Origin: CAVQBP01 sp963782475
Lineage (GTDB): Bacteria; Bacteroidota; Ignavibacteria; Ignavibacteriales; Ignavibacteriaceae
DNA length: 64,000 bases
Assembly: GCA_963782475.1 (NCBI GenBank)
Contig: CAWAJW010000012.1
Location: 1,116,001 to 1,180,000, forward strand
Reading direction: 5' to 3'
Shown here: positions 28,396-38,487 of the stretch, one piece after another
Numbering within the stretch: the first letter of the stretch is position 1
How the letters are laid out: each line of letters opens with the position of its first letter
Translations under genes and position numbers: made by a program
Notes under the pieces: model-generated
What the model saw: only the letters and a program-made list of their open reading frames with translations
Database searches by the model: none
Told to the model about the DNA's origin: nothing

Positions 28396-29550
28396 ATGGA
28401 TAAAATAAATAATTATAAGAATCTGTTTGAACTGGACGAGGATATAATATATCTAAACTGTTCTGGTATTTCTCCCTTGTTAAAATCGGTAAAGCAGGCA
28501 GGGATAATAGGGCTGGAAAAAAGATCAAAACCCTGGACTATGACTAACTACGATTGGTTCGATAAAGCGGAAACATTAAGAAACCTGGCTTCTAAAATTT
28601 TTCAGACTTCTGCAAATAATATTGCACTTATCCCGTCCGCAAGTTATGGGTTAGCTTCTGCTGCAAAAAATTTGTGGAAATCTATTGCTTCGCGAAAAAT
28701 TAAAAGAGGTAAATCAATTGTTGTGATTGAAGATCAGTTCCCATCAAATTTTTATGTATGGGAAAAGATGGCAGGACAATCTGATTTAAAATTGGTTGTA
28801 GTAAAGAAGCATCCGGATAAAATATTAACCGATTCAATACTGGAATCAATTGATTCTGAAACAGTAATTGTAGCTATTCCAAATTGCCATTGGATAGATG
28901 GTTTATTGATTGACCTGGAAAGAGTGAGTGAAGCTGTGAAAGCAGTTAATGCTTTTTTAGTCCTGGACCTGAGTCAGTCTCTCGGTGCCTTGCCGATAAA
29001 TATTGATAAAATTGATCCTGACTTCGCAGTTGCTGTTGGTTATAAATGGATGCTGGGGCCTTACGGCTTAGGTTATATGTATGTTGCACCAAGATGGCAT
29101 GATGAAGGAGTTCCATTGGAGTATAACTGGAGCGCCCGGAAAGGAAGTGAGGATTTCTCATCCTTAATAAATTATACACCTGAATTCCGTGAAGGTGGAA
29201 GGAAATTTGATATGGGAGAGTCTGCCCAATTTAACACTATGCCGATGGCAATTGCTGCTATAGAGCAAATTTTAAATTGGGAAGTTGAAAACATTCAAAA
29301 AAGTATAAAATTGTTTACCGATATAATTTATACAAATGCAGCAGAAGATAAAAATTACAAAATGAATTTAACTCCCCGGGCAGGGCATATTATCTCTATA
29401 TCAACGGATCAAAGAAGCAGTGAATCTTTAAAACAAAAATTATCTCAGAATAAAATACTAATCAGCTTCAGAGGATCATCTGTAAGAATATCGCCTCATT
29501 TATATAATAGTTCTTCCGACATAGATAGTTTTCTAAGCTGTTTTTATTAA
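28396..29550 (+). CDS. Class V aminotransferase-fold PLP enzyme
   Basis: A 384-residue protein with the fold-type I PLP layout. IALIPSASYGLASAAK is the phosphate-binding region, FLVLDLSQSLGALPINI carries the Asp that pairs with the pyridine nitrogen, and VGYKWMLGPYGLGYMYV has the Schiff-base lysine. It resembles isopenicillin N epimerase, selenocysteine lyase-like and kynureninase-like members. Which reaction it runs cannot be told from sequence. It stands alone, with 187 bases before it and 224 after it. Confidence 0.82.
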   Translation: MDKINNYKNLFELDEDIIYLNCSGISPLLKSVKQAGIIGLEKRSKPWTMTNYDWFDKAETLRNLASKIFQTSANNIALIPSASYGLASAAKNLWKSIASRKIKRGKSIVVIEDQFPSNFYVWEKMAGQSDLKLVVVKKHPDKILTDSILESIDSETVIVAIPNCHWIDGLLIDLERVSEAVKAVNAFLVLDLSQSLGALPINIDKIDPDFAVAVGYKWMLGPYGLGYMYVAPRWHDEGVPLEYNWSARKGSEDFSSLINYTPEFREGGRKFDMGESAQFNTMPMAIAAIEQILNWEVENIQKSIKLFTDIIYTNAAEDKNYKMNLTPRAGHIISISTDQRSSESLKQKLSQNKILISFRGSSVRISPHLYNSSSDIDSFLSCFY

Positions 29551-29774
29551 AAATTATGAACTTAATAAAATTTATTTTTGAATTTTCGTGAGCGAATTAA
29601 AAATATTTTCCTATCATTTATTCCTTAATAAAAACCATTATCGGTTTATTTTTAATTAAATTATCAGCTCAAAGTTTTCTTCAATAGTTTGCAAATATAA
29701 AAATAATTTAAACTTTGAATGATAAAAAAAGAGGGACATGCTTTACTCTTCACTTTTAATGAATAGGGAACCAA

Positions 29775-32726
29775 ATGAAAATAATAATTTTAGCATTATA
29801 TAACATGATTCAAAAAATGGATCTAATTCGGAAGAGTTTTTTAACAATTGCTCTTATAATATTTTTAATATTAACTCCCTTTCAAAAAACTTCATCACAA
29901 GATAATTCAGATGATAATAATGCAAGTCCGCGGGAACATCTGCAGATGGATTTTGGATGGCGATTTGCATTAGGGAATGCCGTTGATGCAAAAAAAGATT
30001 TTGATAATGGAACCGGATATTTTTCTTATTTTGCAAAAGCAGGGTATGGTGATGGTGCAGCTGCAGAGAGTTTCGATGACCGGGCCTGGCGTAAGCTTGA
30101 TTTGCCGCATGATTGGTGTGTAGAACTTCCCTTTGATTCACTTACAGGGTACAGCCATGGATTTAAAGCTATAGGACGCAATTTTCCGGAAAACAGCATC
30201 GGTTGGTACCGCAAAACTTTTTTTATACCCAATTCCGATTTAGGAAAACGAATTTCCATTGAATTTGACGGGGTATTTCGCAATTCAATAGTTTGGGTGA
30301 ATGGTTTTTATCTTGGTACTGAGAACAGCGGGTATACCGGCTTCAGCTACGATATAACCGATTACTTAAATTACGGCGGAGAAAATGTAGTTGCAGTCCG
30401 GGCAGATGCAACCATGGAAGAGGGCTGGTTTTATGAAGGTGCAGGAATTTACCGGCATGTCTGGTTAAATAAAACTTCTCTTCTCCATGTTGCCAGGTAT
30501 GGAACCTTCATAAATACAAAATTAGAAAATAATAATGCAGTTATTACAACTCATACTACTGTTATTAATGAGTCGGATAAAACTGCAGCATTTGAGATAG
30601 ATGAAACCATTTCAGATGAAAAAGGGGAAATTATTTCTTCAGGTTCAAATAAACATTTAGAGCTTCCTTCAGGCGAAAGCCGGGAGTATTTTGGCAATTA
30701 TAATGTAAGTAATCCGAAACTTTGGTCGATTGAAAAACCTCAGCTTCATAAACTTAAAACTATAATCCGTTCAGGTGATAAAATTATCGATACATACGAG
30801 ACTACCTTCGGAATAAGAACAGTGCGTTTCGATCCTGATGAAGGATTCTTTCTGAATGGCAGAAGAGTCGAAATTAAAGGAACTAATGAGCATCAGGATA
30901 TTGCCGGAGTTGGTACAGCTTTGCCCGATGCGCTTCAGGATTTTCGAATTAAAAAGCTAAAAGAGATGGGAAGCAATGCAATACGTACTTCTCATAATCC
31001 TCCAACACCAGAGCTTCTTGATGCATGTGATAGACTTGGGATGCTGGTGCTTGATGAAAATCGGTTAATGGGGATCAATAAAGAGCATTTTGATTGTCTT
31101 GAAAGATTAATAAAGAGAGACCGGAATCATCCTTCTGTTATTCTTTGGTCACTTGGAAATGAAGAATGGGCCATCGAGGGTAATATTAAAGGAGCACGTA
31201 TTGCTTTAGCAATGCAAAGTTTTGCACAAAAATTAGATTCATCGCGTGCTTTTACGGCTGCATGCAGCGGCGGATGGGACGCAGGAATTGGTATGGTTAC
31301 TCAAGTCATGGGATATAATTATATAGTCCAAGGAAATATTGATGAACATCATGCTAAATTTCCATGGCAGGCTGGCGTGGGTACTGAAGAAACAAATACA
31401 CGCTGCACGCGGGGAATTTATACAACAGATAAGTTGAAAGGATTCCTTGCTCCAACTAACCGTATGCCTGAAAATGTTGGAACAGAATCCGGATGGAAGT
31501 TTTACTATGCAAGAAAATTCCTTTCAGGTTTATTTTACTGGACCGGGTTTGACTATCGGGGTGAGCCTAATCCATTTGGATGGCCGCAGGTTAGTTCGCA
31601 AAGCGGACTAGTTGATCTGTGCGGTTTTCCAAAAGATATTTATTATTATATTAAATCATGGTGGGGTGATAAGTCTGTTCTTCACATTGCTACCCATTGG
31701 AATTGGAAAGGGGAGGAAGGAAAAGGGATCAATGTAATCGTTTACAGCAATTGTAAGCAAGTTGAATTGTTTTTAAATAATAAAAGTCTGGGTAAAAAAT
31801 CTATAACTTTAAATGGACATCTTGAATGGAATGTGAAATATCAACCGGGAGTTTTACTTGCACGAGGTTATAACTATAATAATGAAATATTTACAGATAG
31901 TATTCAAACAACCGGTGAGCAGTATGCTGTCCAGTCAACAGCCGATCGAACTAATATTAACGCTGATGGAGAAGATGTTTCTGTAGTTACTATCCAGGTA
32001 AATGATTCGGATGGGCGGATGGTTCCTCAAGCTGAAAATGAAATTTATTTCTCAATTAATGGGCCCGGAAGAATCATCGGTGTGGGTAATGGCAATCCCT
32101 CCAGTCATGAACCGGATAGATATTTTGAAACCATAAAGAGAATTAAAATTGAAAACCTCAAAGAACTTACTGTTGATAATCTTTATAACAGGTCTGAGAC
32201 TGCTGAGAGCTTTGATGATTCGGCTTGGAAACCGGCTTTCAAAGATCAAAATGATGATTGGAGCGTTTACAAAGATTCATTTATTGTTGTCCGTGGTGCT
32301 TTTTTATTATCTGAGATTGCAAAAGAAGCAGAAATCAATCTTTTTACAAAAAGTATAGTTGAAGATCAATCCGTTTATATAAACGGGCATCTGATTTCGG
32401 CTGATATAAAACGTGATGCCCTGAATCAGGCATTCAGGTTAAATCATAATATAATTAAGAGCGGCAGAAATGAATTTGCTGTAACCGGGAAACGGTTTAG
32501 AAAGAAAAATCAATGGGATACTCCAAATACAGATCCCGGTTCAGTCCAGGTTATATATCCCCCAGAACAATGGAAGCGAAAAGTATTTAACGGATTAGCA
32601 CAGGTAATTGTTCAATCATCCACGAAAGCAGGTGAAATAACTTTAACAGCTGATTCCCCCGGTTTAAAGTCGTCCGTTTTAAAGATTAAAACACAGAAAG
32701 TGAAGCTGAGGCAAGAAGCTGATTAA
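29775..32726 (+). CDS. Secreted GH2 beta-galactosidase
   Basis: A 983-residue GH2 enzyme. A signal peptide is present; translation may start at the first ATG or at one of the in-frame ATGs at residues 11 and 15 (MDLIRKSF). The layout is a sugar-binding jelly roll, an Ig-like domain and a TIM barrel with acid/base Glu in LWSLGNEEW and nucleophile Glu in GVGTEETNTR. Ig-like C-terminal domains follow. Between VGNGNPSSHEP and RKVFNGLAQVIVQSS lies an inserted jelly-roll (VRGAFLL, DQSVYINGHLI), a layout I recall in Bacteroidetes beta-galactosidases. It probably removes beta-linked galactose from plant or host glycans in the periplasm or outside. Confidence 0.88.
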   Translation: MKIIILALYNMIQKMDLIRKSFLTIALIIFLILTPFQKTSSQDNSDDNNASPREHLQMDFGWRFALGNAVDAKKDFDNGTGYFSYFAKAGYGDGAAAESFDDRAWRKLDLPHDWCVELPFDSLTGYSHGFKAIGRNFPENSIGWYRKTFFIPNSDLGKRISIEFDGVFRNSIVWVNGFYLGTENSGYTGFSYDITDYLNYGGENVVAVRADATMEEGWFYEGAGIYRHVWLNKTSLLHVARYGTFINTKLENNNAVITTHTTVINESDKTAAFEIDETISDEKGEIISSGSNKHLELPSGESREYFGNYNVSNPKLWSIEKPQLHKLKTIIRSGDKIIDTYETTFGIRTVRFDPDEGFFLNGRRVEIKGTNEHQDIAGVGTALPDALQDFRIKKLKEMGSNAIRTSHNPPTPELLDACDRLGMLVLDENRLMGINKEHFDCLERLIKRDRNHPSVILWSLGNEEWAIEGNIKGARIALAMQSFAQKLDSSRAFTAACSGGWDAGIGMVTQVMGYNYIVQGNIDEHHAKFPWQAGVGTEETNTRCTRGIYTTDKLKGFLAPTNRMPENVGTESGWKFYYARKFLSGLFYWTGFDYRGEPNPFGWPQVSSQSGLVDLCGFPKDIYYYIKSWWGDKSVLHIATHWNWKGEEGKGINVIVYSNCKQVELFLNNKSLGKKSITLNGHLEWNVKYQPGVLLARGYNYNNEIFTDSIQTTGEQYAVQSTADRTNINADGEDVSVVTIQVNDSDGRMVPQAENEIYFSINGPGRIIGVGNGNPSSHEPDRYFETIKRIKIENLKELTVDNLYNRSETAESFDDSAWKPAFKDQNDDWSVYKDSFIVVRGAFLLSEIAKEAEINLFTKSIVEDQSVYINGHLISADIKRDALNQAFRLNHNIIKSGRNEFAVTGKRFRKKNQWDTPNTDPGSVQVIYPPEQWKRKVFNGLAQVIVQSSTKAGEITLTADSPGLKSSVLKIKTQKVKLRQEAD

Positions 32727-32742
32727 GAAGCAGCACAATATC

Positions 32743-34272
32743 TTATTCTGCCTTTAGGCTTTTCTCATATTGTTCTTTGAATTTTTTAATAGCCTGGTAA
32801 ATAGAATAGGCAATTTTTTGTTCTCCTTTTGAGCTGCTTAAAAATTTAGCATCACGCCGGTTGGATAAGAAACCCGTTTCAATTAAAACACTAGGCATTG
32901 ATGCTCCTACCAGAACATAAAACCCTGCCTGCTTTACTCCGCGCGAATCAATATTTAAATCATTATTGAATTGCTTATTCAGGATATCGGCAAAGTTCTC
33001 AGAATATTTCATGTATGAGGATTGAGCCATACTGACAAGAATAAAATTTTCATCGGTTAACTTCTCATATCTTTGGGGGTTATCTTCGTATTGAATTACA
33101 CTATTTTCCCTTTCTGCTATATCTATTGCTTCTTTTGTCCTGCCCGGTCTTAAGAGATAGACTTCAAACCCGTTTGCATCTGTAGGTTTACGGGGAGTGG
33201 AATTGCAATGAATTGAAATGAATAAATTACCGTTCGCTTCATTTGCTATTTTACCGCGTTTATATAATTCGACAAATTTATCTGTCTTTCTTGTATAAAC
33301 AACTTTTACATCTTTAATGTTTTTTTCAATTAGGCTTCCCAGTTTTAATGCGATTCCCAGATTAACATCCTTTTCTTTTACACCATTTACACCAATTGCT
33401 CCGGCATCTTTCCCTCCATGCCCGGGATCAATTACTACGACATTAAAATCCCATTTTTCTTTATATCTTTCTTTGTCTTCGTTCTTGACAAATATTTTGT
33501 TATGCAGGGTAATTAATATATCATCTGAGCCTGCTGCCGAAATTACTTCACTGGTAGTGTACTCTTTGCTTAATTTAAAACTCAGTTCAGTATCCCGGCC
33601 AGAGTTTTTCACTGAAAAATTTTTAATTAATCCTTCTCCGGAAATCTTGTTTATTTTTGAAATATCTGCCCGAACATTTTTAAGAGATATAGTAAGAGTA
33701 CCTTGTTTAAATGAACTTGAATATGCAGAAATTTTTTCTTTAGATTTTATCCTGACCAGAGTACCGTTGGCTTTTTCATCAAATTCAATATCGTAAATGC
33801 CAAAATTTTTTGAAGGCGGTTCCGATAATGCATTTTTCTCACCTTCAATAATCAGTCTGCCGGGCTGCTGAAATACAAGATCTTTTTTTAATGCGATTTT
33901 CAAAATATCCAGCGAATAAATTAAAGGGATGTAAATTTTATCGTTAAGAGAATAAGTGGACGTCGGAAGCTGGTAGATATCTTTCTGCTTATAATCTTTT
34001 GAAGCAAGAACGATAAAGGGATCTTTTGAAGTAACAATCAGCTTTTTATCCGGAAATGTCAGCTCAACTTTACCCAGCTGCAGATCATAATTATATTTAA
34101 TATTTAGGACTTCGGCAAAATGATTTACGGAAAAATAAACAGTTTTCTGTCTTAAATAAATCGGGATTGAATAATTCCCGTTACTTGTAACAATCTCTAA
34201 ATGGTCCTGGGCCCGGATAAAAATTGCACCAGCAAAAAATAAAAAGAATATGTGGAAAATTTTTATTTTCAT
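32743..34272 (-). CDS. N-acetylmuramoyl-L-alanine amidase (Amidase_3) with N-terminal AMIN-like region
   Basis: A 509-residue exported protein (signal to IFIRAQ). Residues about 22-150 resemble a copper-amine-oxidase-type N-terminal domain and residues about 165-265 an AMIN-like beta domain. Residues about 275-505 are the Amidase_3 zinc domain: VVIDPGHGGKDAGAIG (first zinc His), ANEANGNLFISIHCNS (second His), and PSVLIETGFLSNRRDA (catalytic Glu). It cleaves the bond between muramic acid and the stem peptide during cell separation. It converges on the GH2 gene with a 16-base gap. Confidence 0.92.
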   Translation of the reverse strand: MKIKIFHIFFLFFAGAIFIRAQDHLEIVTSNGNYSIPIYLRQKTVYFSVNHFAEVLNIKYNYDLQLGKVELTFPDKKLIVTSKDPFIVLASKDYKQKDIYQLPTSTYSLNDKIYIPLIYSLDILKIALKKDLVFQQPGRLIIEGEKNALSEPPSKNFGIYDIEFDEKANGTLVRIKSKEKISAYSSSFKQGTLTISLKNVRADISKINKISGEGLIKNFSVKNSGRDTELSFKLSKEYTTSEVISAAGSDDILITLHNKIFVKNEDKERYKEKWDFNVVVIDPGHGGKDAGAIGVNGVKEKDVNLGIALKLGSLIEKNIKDVKVVYTRKTDKFVELYKRGKIANEANGNLFISIHCNSTPRKPTDANGFEVYLLRPGRTKEAIDIAERENSVIQYEDNPQRYEKLTDENFILVSMAQSSYMKYSENFADILNKQFNNDLNIDSRGVKQAGFYVLVGASMPSVLIETGFLSNRRDAKFLSSSKGEQKIAYSIYQAIKKFKEQYEKSLKAE

Positions 34273-34303
34273 CAGAAAGAATTTACAAAATATATAATTA
34301 TTT

Positions 34304-34879
34304 TTAACCGATGAAAGGAATCATGAATCCGCTTTTGCTTTTATATTCACTAAATTCCTTAATATGCTTAGATAATAATTTCTCTTCAAGAATTGCTCTC
34401 ATAATAACAAAAGGAATCTGAATAATTGCTAAGGGGATTACTATATAACTTAAGGTTGCAATTCCCGCTCCAATGTCCATCAATATTTGGGAAAGGTATT
34501 GCGGATGACGGATTAGTTTAAATGGCCCTGAAGTAACAAGCTTATGATTTTTTAATATAACAATTTCCTGTGAGTAACTCTCGCCTAAAGTCCGATATGA
34601 CCAAATCTGGAGCCATGAAAAAATAATATAAACTATTAAACCTGCCAGACGTAACGAAATATTATTATCAGTATAAGTGAAAGTGCCGATTTGAAAGATT
34701 CCCAGGATCAATCCGATAAGTGTTAAAGTTGCAAGAAGCAATGGGAATTTCTGAAGATAAGTTTTAGGCTTTTCTTTTGATGCACCAACTGTTGTTTTAA
34801 AGCTTTTTTTTGCACCGGTAATATTAGCTCCAAAAGTAGCTACAAGATTTAACCCAGCAATAATATTAATTGGATCCAT
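34304..34879 (-). CDS. Isoprenylcysteine/phospholipid methyltransferase-like membrane protein
   Basis: A 191-residue membrane protein with four or five helices. The SAM-binding signature of the ICMT/PEMT superfamily is clear: SGPFKLIRHPQYLSQI followed by the EEKLLSKHI motif near the C-terminus. The substrate may be a lipid or small molecule. It lies six bases after the Trm112-like gene, so the two form an operon; Trm112 proteins can activate methyltransferases, but the known partners are soluble enzymes. Confidence 0.8.
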   Translation of the reverse strand: MDPINIIAGLNLVATFGANITGAKKSFKTTVGASKEKPKTYLQKFPLLLATLTLIGLILGIFQIGTFTYTDNNISLRLAGLIVYIIFSWLQIWSYRTLGESYSQEIVILKNHKLVTSGPFKLIRHPQYLSQILMDIGAGIATLSYIVIPLAIIQIPFVIMRAILEEKLLSKHIKEFSEYKSKSGFMIPFIG

Positions 34880-34885
34880 TAATTT

Positions 34886-35101
34886 TTAATCAACTTTCCG
34901 ATTATGCTTTATCATTATTGATTTCCATTCTTCCGGGGAAAGCTGCTCGGATTCGTCAATGAGCATAATGGGAATATCATCTTCTATTCTGTACCTTCGT
35001 CTTGTATTCTTATCTGTAGAGACAAGCGTGTTGCCTTCCAGGACCAGGTCTGCTTTCGTTTCCGGGCAGCATAAAATATCAAGCAACTCTTTGCTAATCA
35101 T
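34886..35101 (-). CDS. Trm112-family zinc-ribbon-like protein
   Basis: A 71-residue protein: MISKELLDILCCPETKADL carries a CC pair in the family position, and YRIEDDIPIMLIDES is the conserved IPxML block of Trm112/YcaR. Trm112 proteins are small activating partners of methyltransferases. The second pair of cysteines of the zinc ribbon is missing, as in many bacterial members. The next gene, six bases on, is a membrane methyltransferase. Confidence 0.85.
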   Translation of the reverse strand: MISKELLDILCCPETKADLVLEGNTLVSTDKNTRRRYRIEDDIPIMLIDESEQLSPEEWKSIMIKHNRKVD

Positions 35102-35270
35102 TTTTTCCTCAAGTTGTTTGCAAAATTTATATTAAAAGAAATATTATAAACAGTAAAGAATCTAAACATATTTACAATTTTTCTTTTAATGTTAGCTTTA
35201 TCATAAAATATATAAGAAATTTTATGAATTTTAATTTAAATAAATCTACAATGTTTAAATATATATATTA

Positions 35271-36605
35271 ATGAAAAAATTTACTAAAGTTCTTTACAAA
35301 TTTTATTTAAATGTAATTAACAGTATCGCATTTTTTCCGGTTTTAATTGCAGCAGCTCTTTTTGTATTCTCCATTTTTGCCCTTTATTTTGAAACTTCCC
35401 ATATCGGTATAGAAATTAAAAAGAATTTCTCTTTTCTGTTTGTTTCCAGTTATCAGAATGCCGTGCAGATTTTAAGCACTTTAATTACTGGAGTTATATC
35501 ATTAACCGTATTCAGCTTTTCAATGGTTATGATAGTCCTCAACCAGGCTTCATCAAATTTTTCACCAAGAGTTATTCCCGGTGTCATAACTAAAAAAGCA
35601 CATCAGATCGTTCTGGGTTTCTGCATCGGTACGATAATTTTTTCTCTTCTTATTATTCATAATGTGCAGGCTACAACAAAAGATATACAATTTCCCCAGA
35701 TAAGTGTTCTAATCTCCGAAATACTGGGAATTATTTGTCTTATATTGTTTGTCTATTTCATCCATTCAATTTCACTATCTATCCAGGTAGATAATATCCT
35801 GGTAAAAATATTAAAAGATACTCTTAAGGCATTAAAGACAGAAAAGAAAAATGGTGATAAGACCAAAGATAAAAATGTTACCGAGGAAGAACCTTCTTCC
35901 GATAACTGGATAATTTTAGTGAGTGGTGAATCCGGATATTACAGAAATTTTGAAACTTCGAGACTAATAACAACTTTGAGTAGTGAAAATTTAATTGTTG
36001 AAGTTCAGGTGCCTAAGGGATCTTTCGTTTTAAAAAATATTCCCTTTCTTAAATTGAGCAAGGATGTTAATGACAACTTGAAGGAATTTATCCTGAATGC
36101 TTTCATTTTTTACCAGGAAGAATATATAAGTGAGAATTATATTTATGGATTTAAGCAGACATCAGAAGTTGCAGTAAAAGCTTTAAGCCCGGGTATAAAT
36201 GACCCCGGTACTGCAATTCGGGCAGTGGATCATTTAACTTTATTATATTCTGAAATGCTTAACAGGAAAATGGATGAACATTATTTTGATTCCGGCGGCT
36301 GTTTAAGAATTATTCAGAGAAATGATTCGTTCGATGATCTGTTATATAATTATTTGACTCCAATTAGAGAATATGGGAATAAAGATGTAAATATTATATT
36401 AAGGCTTCTGAAATGTTTTGAAACTTTACTTGGTCTGGAAAATGGAAAACAAAGGTATTTATATATTTTTCAAAAACATATTGATATAATTAAAGAAGAT
36501 GCTGATAATAATATTGTGAATAAAATGGATAGAGAAAAAATCAATGAAGTTTTAGAAAATTTGAACAGGCATTATGCAGATAAAGAACAATTTCAAAAAC
36601 TATAA
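35271..36605 (+). CDS. DUF2254 membrane protein
   Basis: A 444-residue protein with four hydrophobic segments in the first 170 residues (FPVLIAAALFVFSIFALYF, VISLTVFSFSMVMIVLNQAS). A soluble C-terminal part has the family block VAVKALSPGINDPGTA followed by AVDHLTLLY. DUF2254 members have unknown function. The family call rests on the SPGINDPGTA signature. The gene stands alone; the start has no strong Shine-Dalgarno. Confidence 0.85.
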   Translation: MKKFTKVLYKFYLNVINSIAFFPVLIAAALFVFSIFALYFETSHIGIEIKKNFSFLFVSSYQNAVQILSTLITGVISLTVFSFSMVMIVLNQASSNFSPRVIPGVITKKAHQIVLGFCIGTIIFSLLIIHNVQATTKDIQFPQISVLISEILGIICLILFVYFIHSISLSIQVDNILVKILKDTLKALKTEKKNGDKTKDKNVTEEEPSSDNWIILVSGESGYYRNFETSRLITTLSSENLIVEVQVPKGSFVLKNIPFLKLSKDVNDNLKEFILNAFIFYQEEYISENYIYGFKQTSEVAVKALSPGINDPGTAIRAVDHLTLLYSEMLNRKMDEHYFDSGGCLRIIQRNDSFDDLLYNYLTPIREYGNKDVNIILRLLKCFETLLGLENGKQRYLYIFQKHIDIIKEDADNNIVNKMDREKINEVLENLNRHYADKEQFQKL

Positions 36606-36631
36606 AAGGTACGACAACCAAAGGATTAATT

Positions 36632-36736
36632 ATGTTACGCGCCGGTTTTAATTTTAATCATATCTTACTCATAATCGTGATAAAAATCGAGTAAGATTAA
36701 GAATAAGAGCAAAATTAAGAATTTTCCGTGTAACAT
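36632..36736 (-). repeat. Inverted-repeat-flanked intergenic element, copy B
   Basis: Outer arms ATGTTACGCG (36632-36641) and CGTGTAACAT (36727-36736) are inverted with nine of ten bases matching. Inside, TCTTACTC (36663-36670) and GAGTAAGA (36689-36696) form a perfect 8-bp inverted repeat. The minus strand at 36719-36695 matches the repeat core at 9931-9955 in 23 of 25 positions. It has no open frame; it may be a REP-like or MITE-like element. Confidence 0.55.
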
Positions 36737-36773
36737 GAGTTAACTAATTGTAATTTGGATAATGCCTCATGGT

Positions 36774-37349
36774 TCAATTTTGTGAATCAATAATTTCATT
36801 ATATCTGAAACAATTTATTGTATGATCATTCACCATCCCAACTGCCTGCATAAAGGAATAGCAGATTGTTGAACCTGTAAATTTGAAGCCCCGCTTTTTC
36901 AAGTCCTTACTTATTAGATCGGATAATTTTGTTTTAGCAGGAACATCTTTAAGGCTTTTCCATTTATTTATTATCGGTTTACCATCAACAAACCGCCAGA
37001 TATATTTATCAAAGCTGCCGAATTCTTTTTGAACTTCTAAAAATGATTTTGCATTTTGAACTGCAGCATTAATTTTCAATCTATTCCGGATGATTCCTTC
37101 ATTTTTCAGGAGTTTTTCAACTTTTTTATCGGAATATTTTGCAATTTTTACAGGGTCGAAATTATCAAATGCTTCCCTGTAATTGTCTCGTTTTCTTAAA
37201 ATGGTAATCCAGCTAAGACCTGCCTGTGCTCCTTCAAGAATAAGGAATTCAAAAAGAAGACTTTCATTATGAATGGGAACACCCCATTCTTTATCATGAT
37301 AATTAATATATAATGGATCTAAAGTTGTCCAGCCGCATCTAATTTTCAT
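36774..37349 (-). CDS. tag: DNA-3-methyladenine glycosylase I
   Basis: A 191-residue protein with the Tag signature from the first residues: RCGWTTLDPLYINYHDKEWG with the N-terminal zinc Cys and His. GAQAGLSWITILRKRDNYRE is the conserved active-site block, and STICYSFMQAVGMVNDH and CFRY supply the C-terminal zinc His and Cys. It removes 3-methyladenine from alkylated DNA. Length is typical (E. coli Tag has 187 residues). Confidence 0.94.
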   Translation of the reverse strand: MKIRCGWTTLDPLYINYHDKEWGVPIHNESLLFEFLILEGAQAGLSWITILRKRDNYREAFDNFDPVKIAKYSDKKVEKLLKNEGIIRNRLKINAAVQNAKSFLEVQKEFGSFDKYIWRFVDGKPIINKWKSLKDVPAKTKLSDLISKDLKKRGFKFTGSTICYSFMQAVGMVNDHTINCFRYNEIIDSQN

Positions 37350-37535
37350 AACATAAGAATTATTAGTTATTTTATTTGTATTTTATGGCAGGAGTTTGCA
37401 AAATAAATTATATCTTTGTTATAGTTAATTCAAATTTAGTAATATTTCATACACTTTTCTAAATGAATTTTCAGAACCCAACAATAGATTACATTCCATA
37501 TTAAACATTTATCTCTCACATTAAAAGGAAAAATA

Positions 37536-38384
37536 ATGAAAATAAGATATACTGTTTTCAAATTGATGTTTCTGTTCTTATTTACGGTTTCTGCTTACGC
37601 TCAAATTCCAAATAACAGTTTTGAAAATTGGGCAAATGGAGACCCCGTCGGCTGGTCTACTTTGGATCTACTAGGAGATGCCGTTTCTCAATCTTCTGAC
37701 AGCCATTCAGGCTCATCAGCTGCAAAATTGCAAATTATAAATTATAACGGCACTGGTATTCCTCCGCTATTAACTGCGAACTATATAAACATAACGGAAA
37801 GTTACGGCAGTTTAATAGGATATTATAAGTTTGCACCAACTGACGCAAATGAAATATTAAGCATTGCAGTTCTTATGTCACATGGTGGCAGCATAACCGG
37901 CGGTGGCGGATTGGATATAAAAGAAGCCGCTTCTTCATATACACAGTTTGTTGTTCCTATTACTTATATACCGGGAGAAACAGCAGATACTGCTTATATA
38001 CAAATCGACGTAGCAGATACTTCCGATAATAATGGAGGAGTTGGAGCTTATGCTTTAATTGATGATCTTAGTTTTGGCGGAGCTACTGGTGTTCTGGAAA
38101 GAAGCAATGATGCTGTTTTAAATACTTTTAAACTGGAACAAAATTATCCGAATCCATTTAATCCGACAACAAATATATCATACAGAGTTAATGAACCGGG
38201 GAAAGTAAGTCTGAAAGTATTTAATATGCTGGGAAATGAAGTTGCTACACTTGTTGATGCATATGAACCGGCTGGAAATTATACAACAAAATTTAATGCT
38301 TCTAATATCGCAAGCGGAGTTTATTTTTACAGGTTAACAGTTGGAAATTTCTCCGATATAAAAAAGATGACTTTAATTAAATAA
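37536..38384 (+). CDS. Type IX secreted protein with PCMD-like beta-sandwich (paralogue 1)
   Basis: A 282-residue protein. Signal peptide ends at SAYAQ (about residue 22). The first domain starts IPNNSFENWANGDPVGWST and runs to about residue 190; it resembles carbohydrate-binding-type beta-sandwiches seen in type IX cargo. The C-terminal sorting domain has NYPNPFNPTTNISYRV and ends KKMTLIK. The next gene is a paralogue of the same order. A TATCTTTG motif at 37411-37418 lies 117 bases upstream. Confidence 0.82.
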   Translation: MKIRYTVFKLMFLFLFTVSAYAQIPNNSFENWANGDPVGWSTLDLLGDAVSQSSDSHSGSSAAKLQIINYNGTGIPPLLTANYINITESYGSLIGYYKFAPTDANEILSIAVLMSHGGSITGGGGLDIKEAASSYTQFVVPITYIPGETADTAYIQIDVADTSDNNGGVGAYALIDDLSFGGATGVLERSNDAVLNTFKLEQNYPNPFNPTTNISYRVNEPGKVSLKVFNMLGNEVATLVDAYEPAGNYTTKFNASNIASGVYFYRLTVGNFSDIKKMTLIK

Positions 38385-38395
38385 TTATTGTACTT

Positions 38396-38425
38396 AAAGC
38401 TGATCCAAGGGTCAGCTTTTATTTT
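38396..38425 (+). terminator. Rho-independent terminator between the paralogous cargo genes
   Basis: AAAGCTGATC and GGTCAGCTTT form a stem of about ten pairs with one G-T pair and a tight loop, followed by TTATTTTAA. It starts 12 bases after the stop codon of the first cargo gene, so the two genes are likely transcribed separately. Confidence 0.75.
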
Positions 38426-38487
38426 AATATTTTTCAAAAACTTAAAAGTCAAGAAATAAAATATTACGATAGTAAGAATGTTATTTT

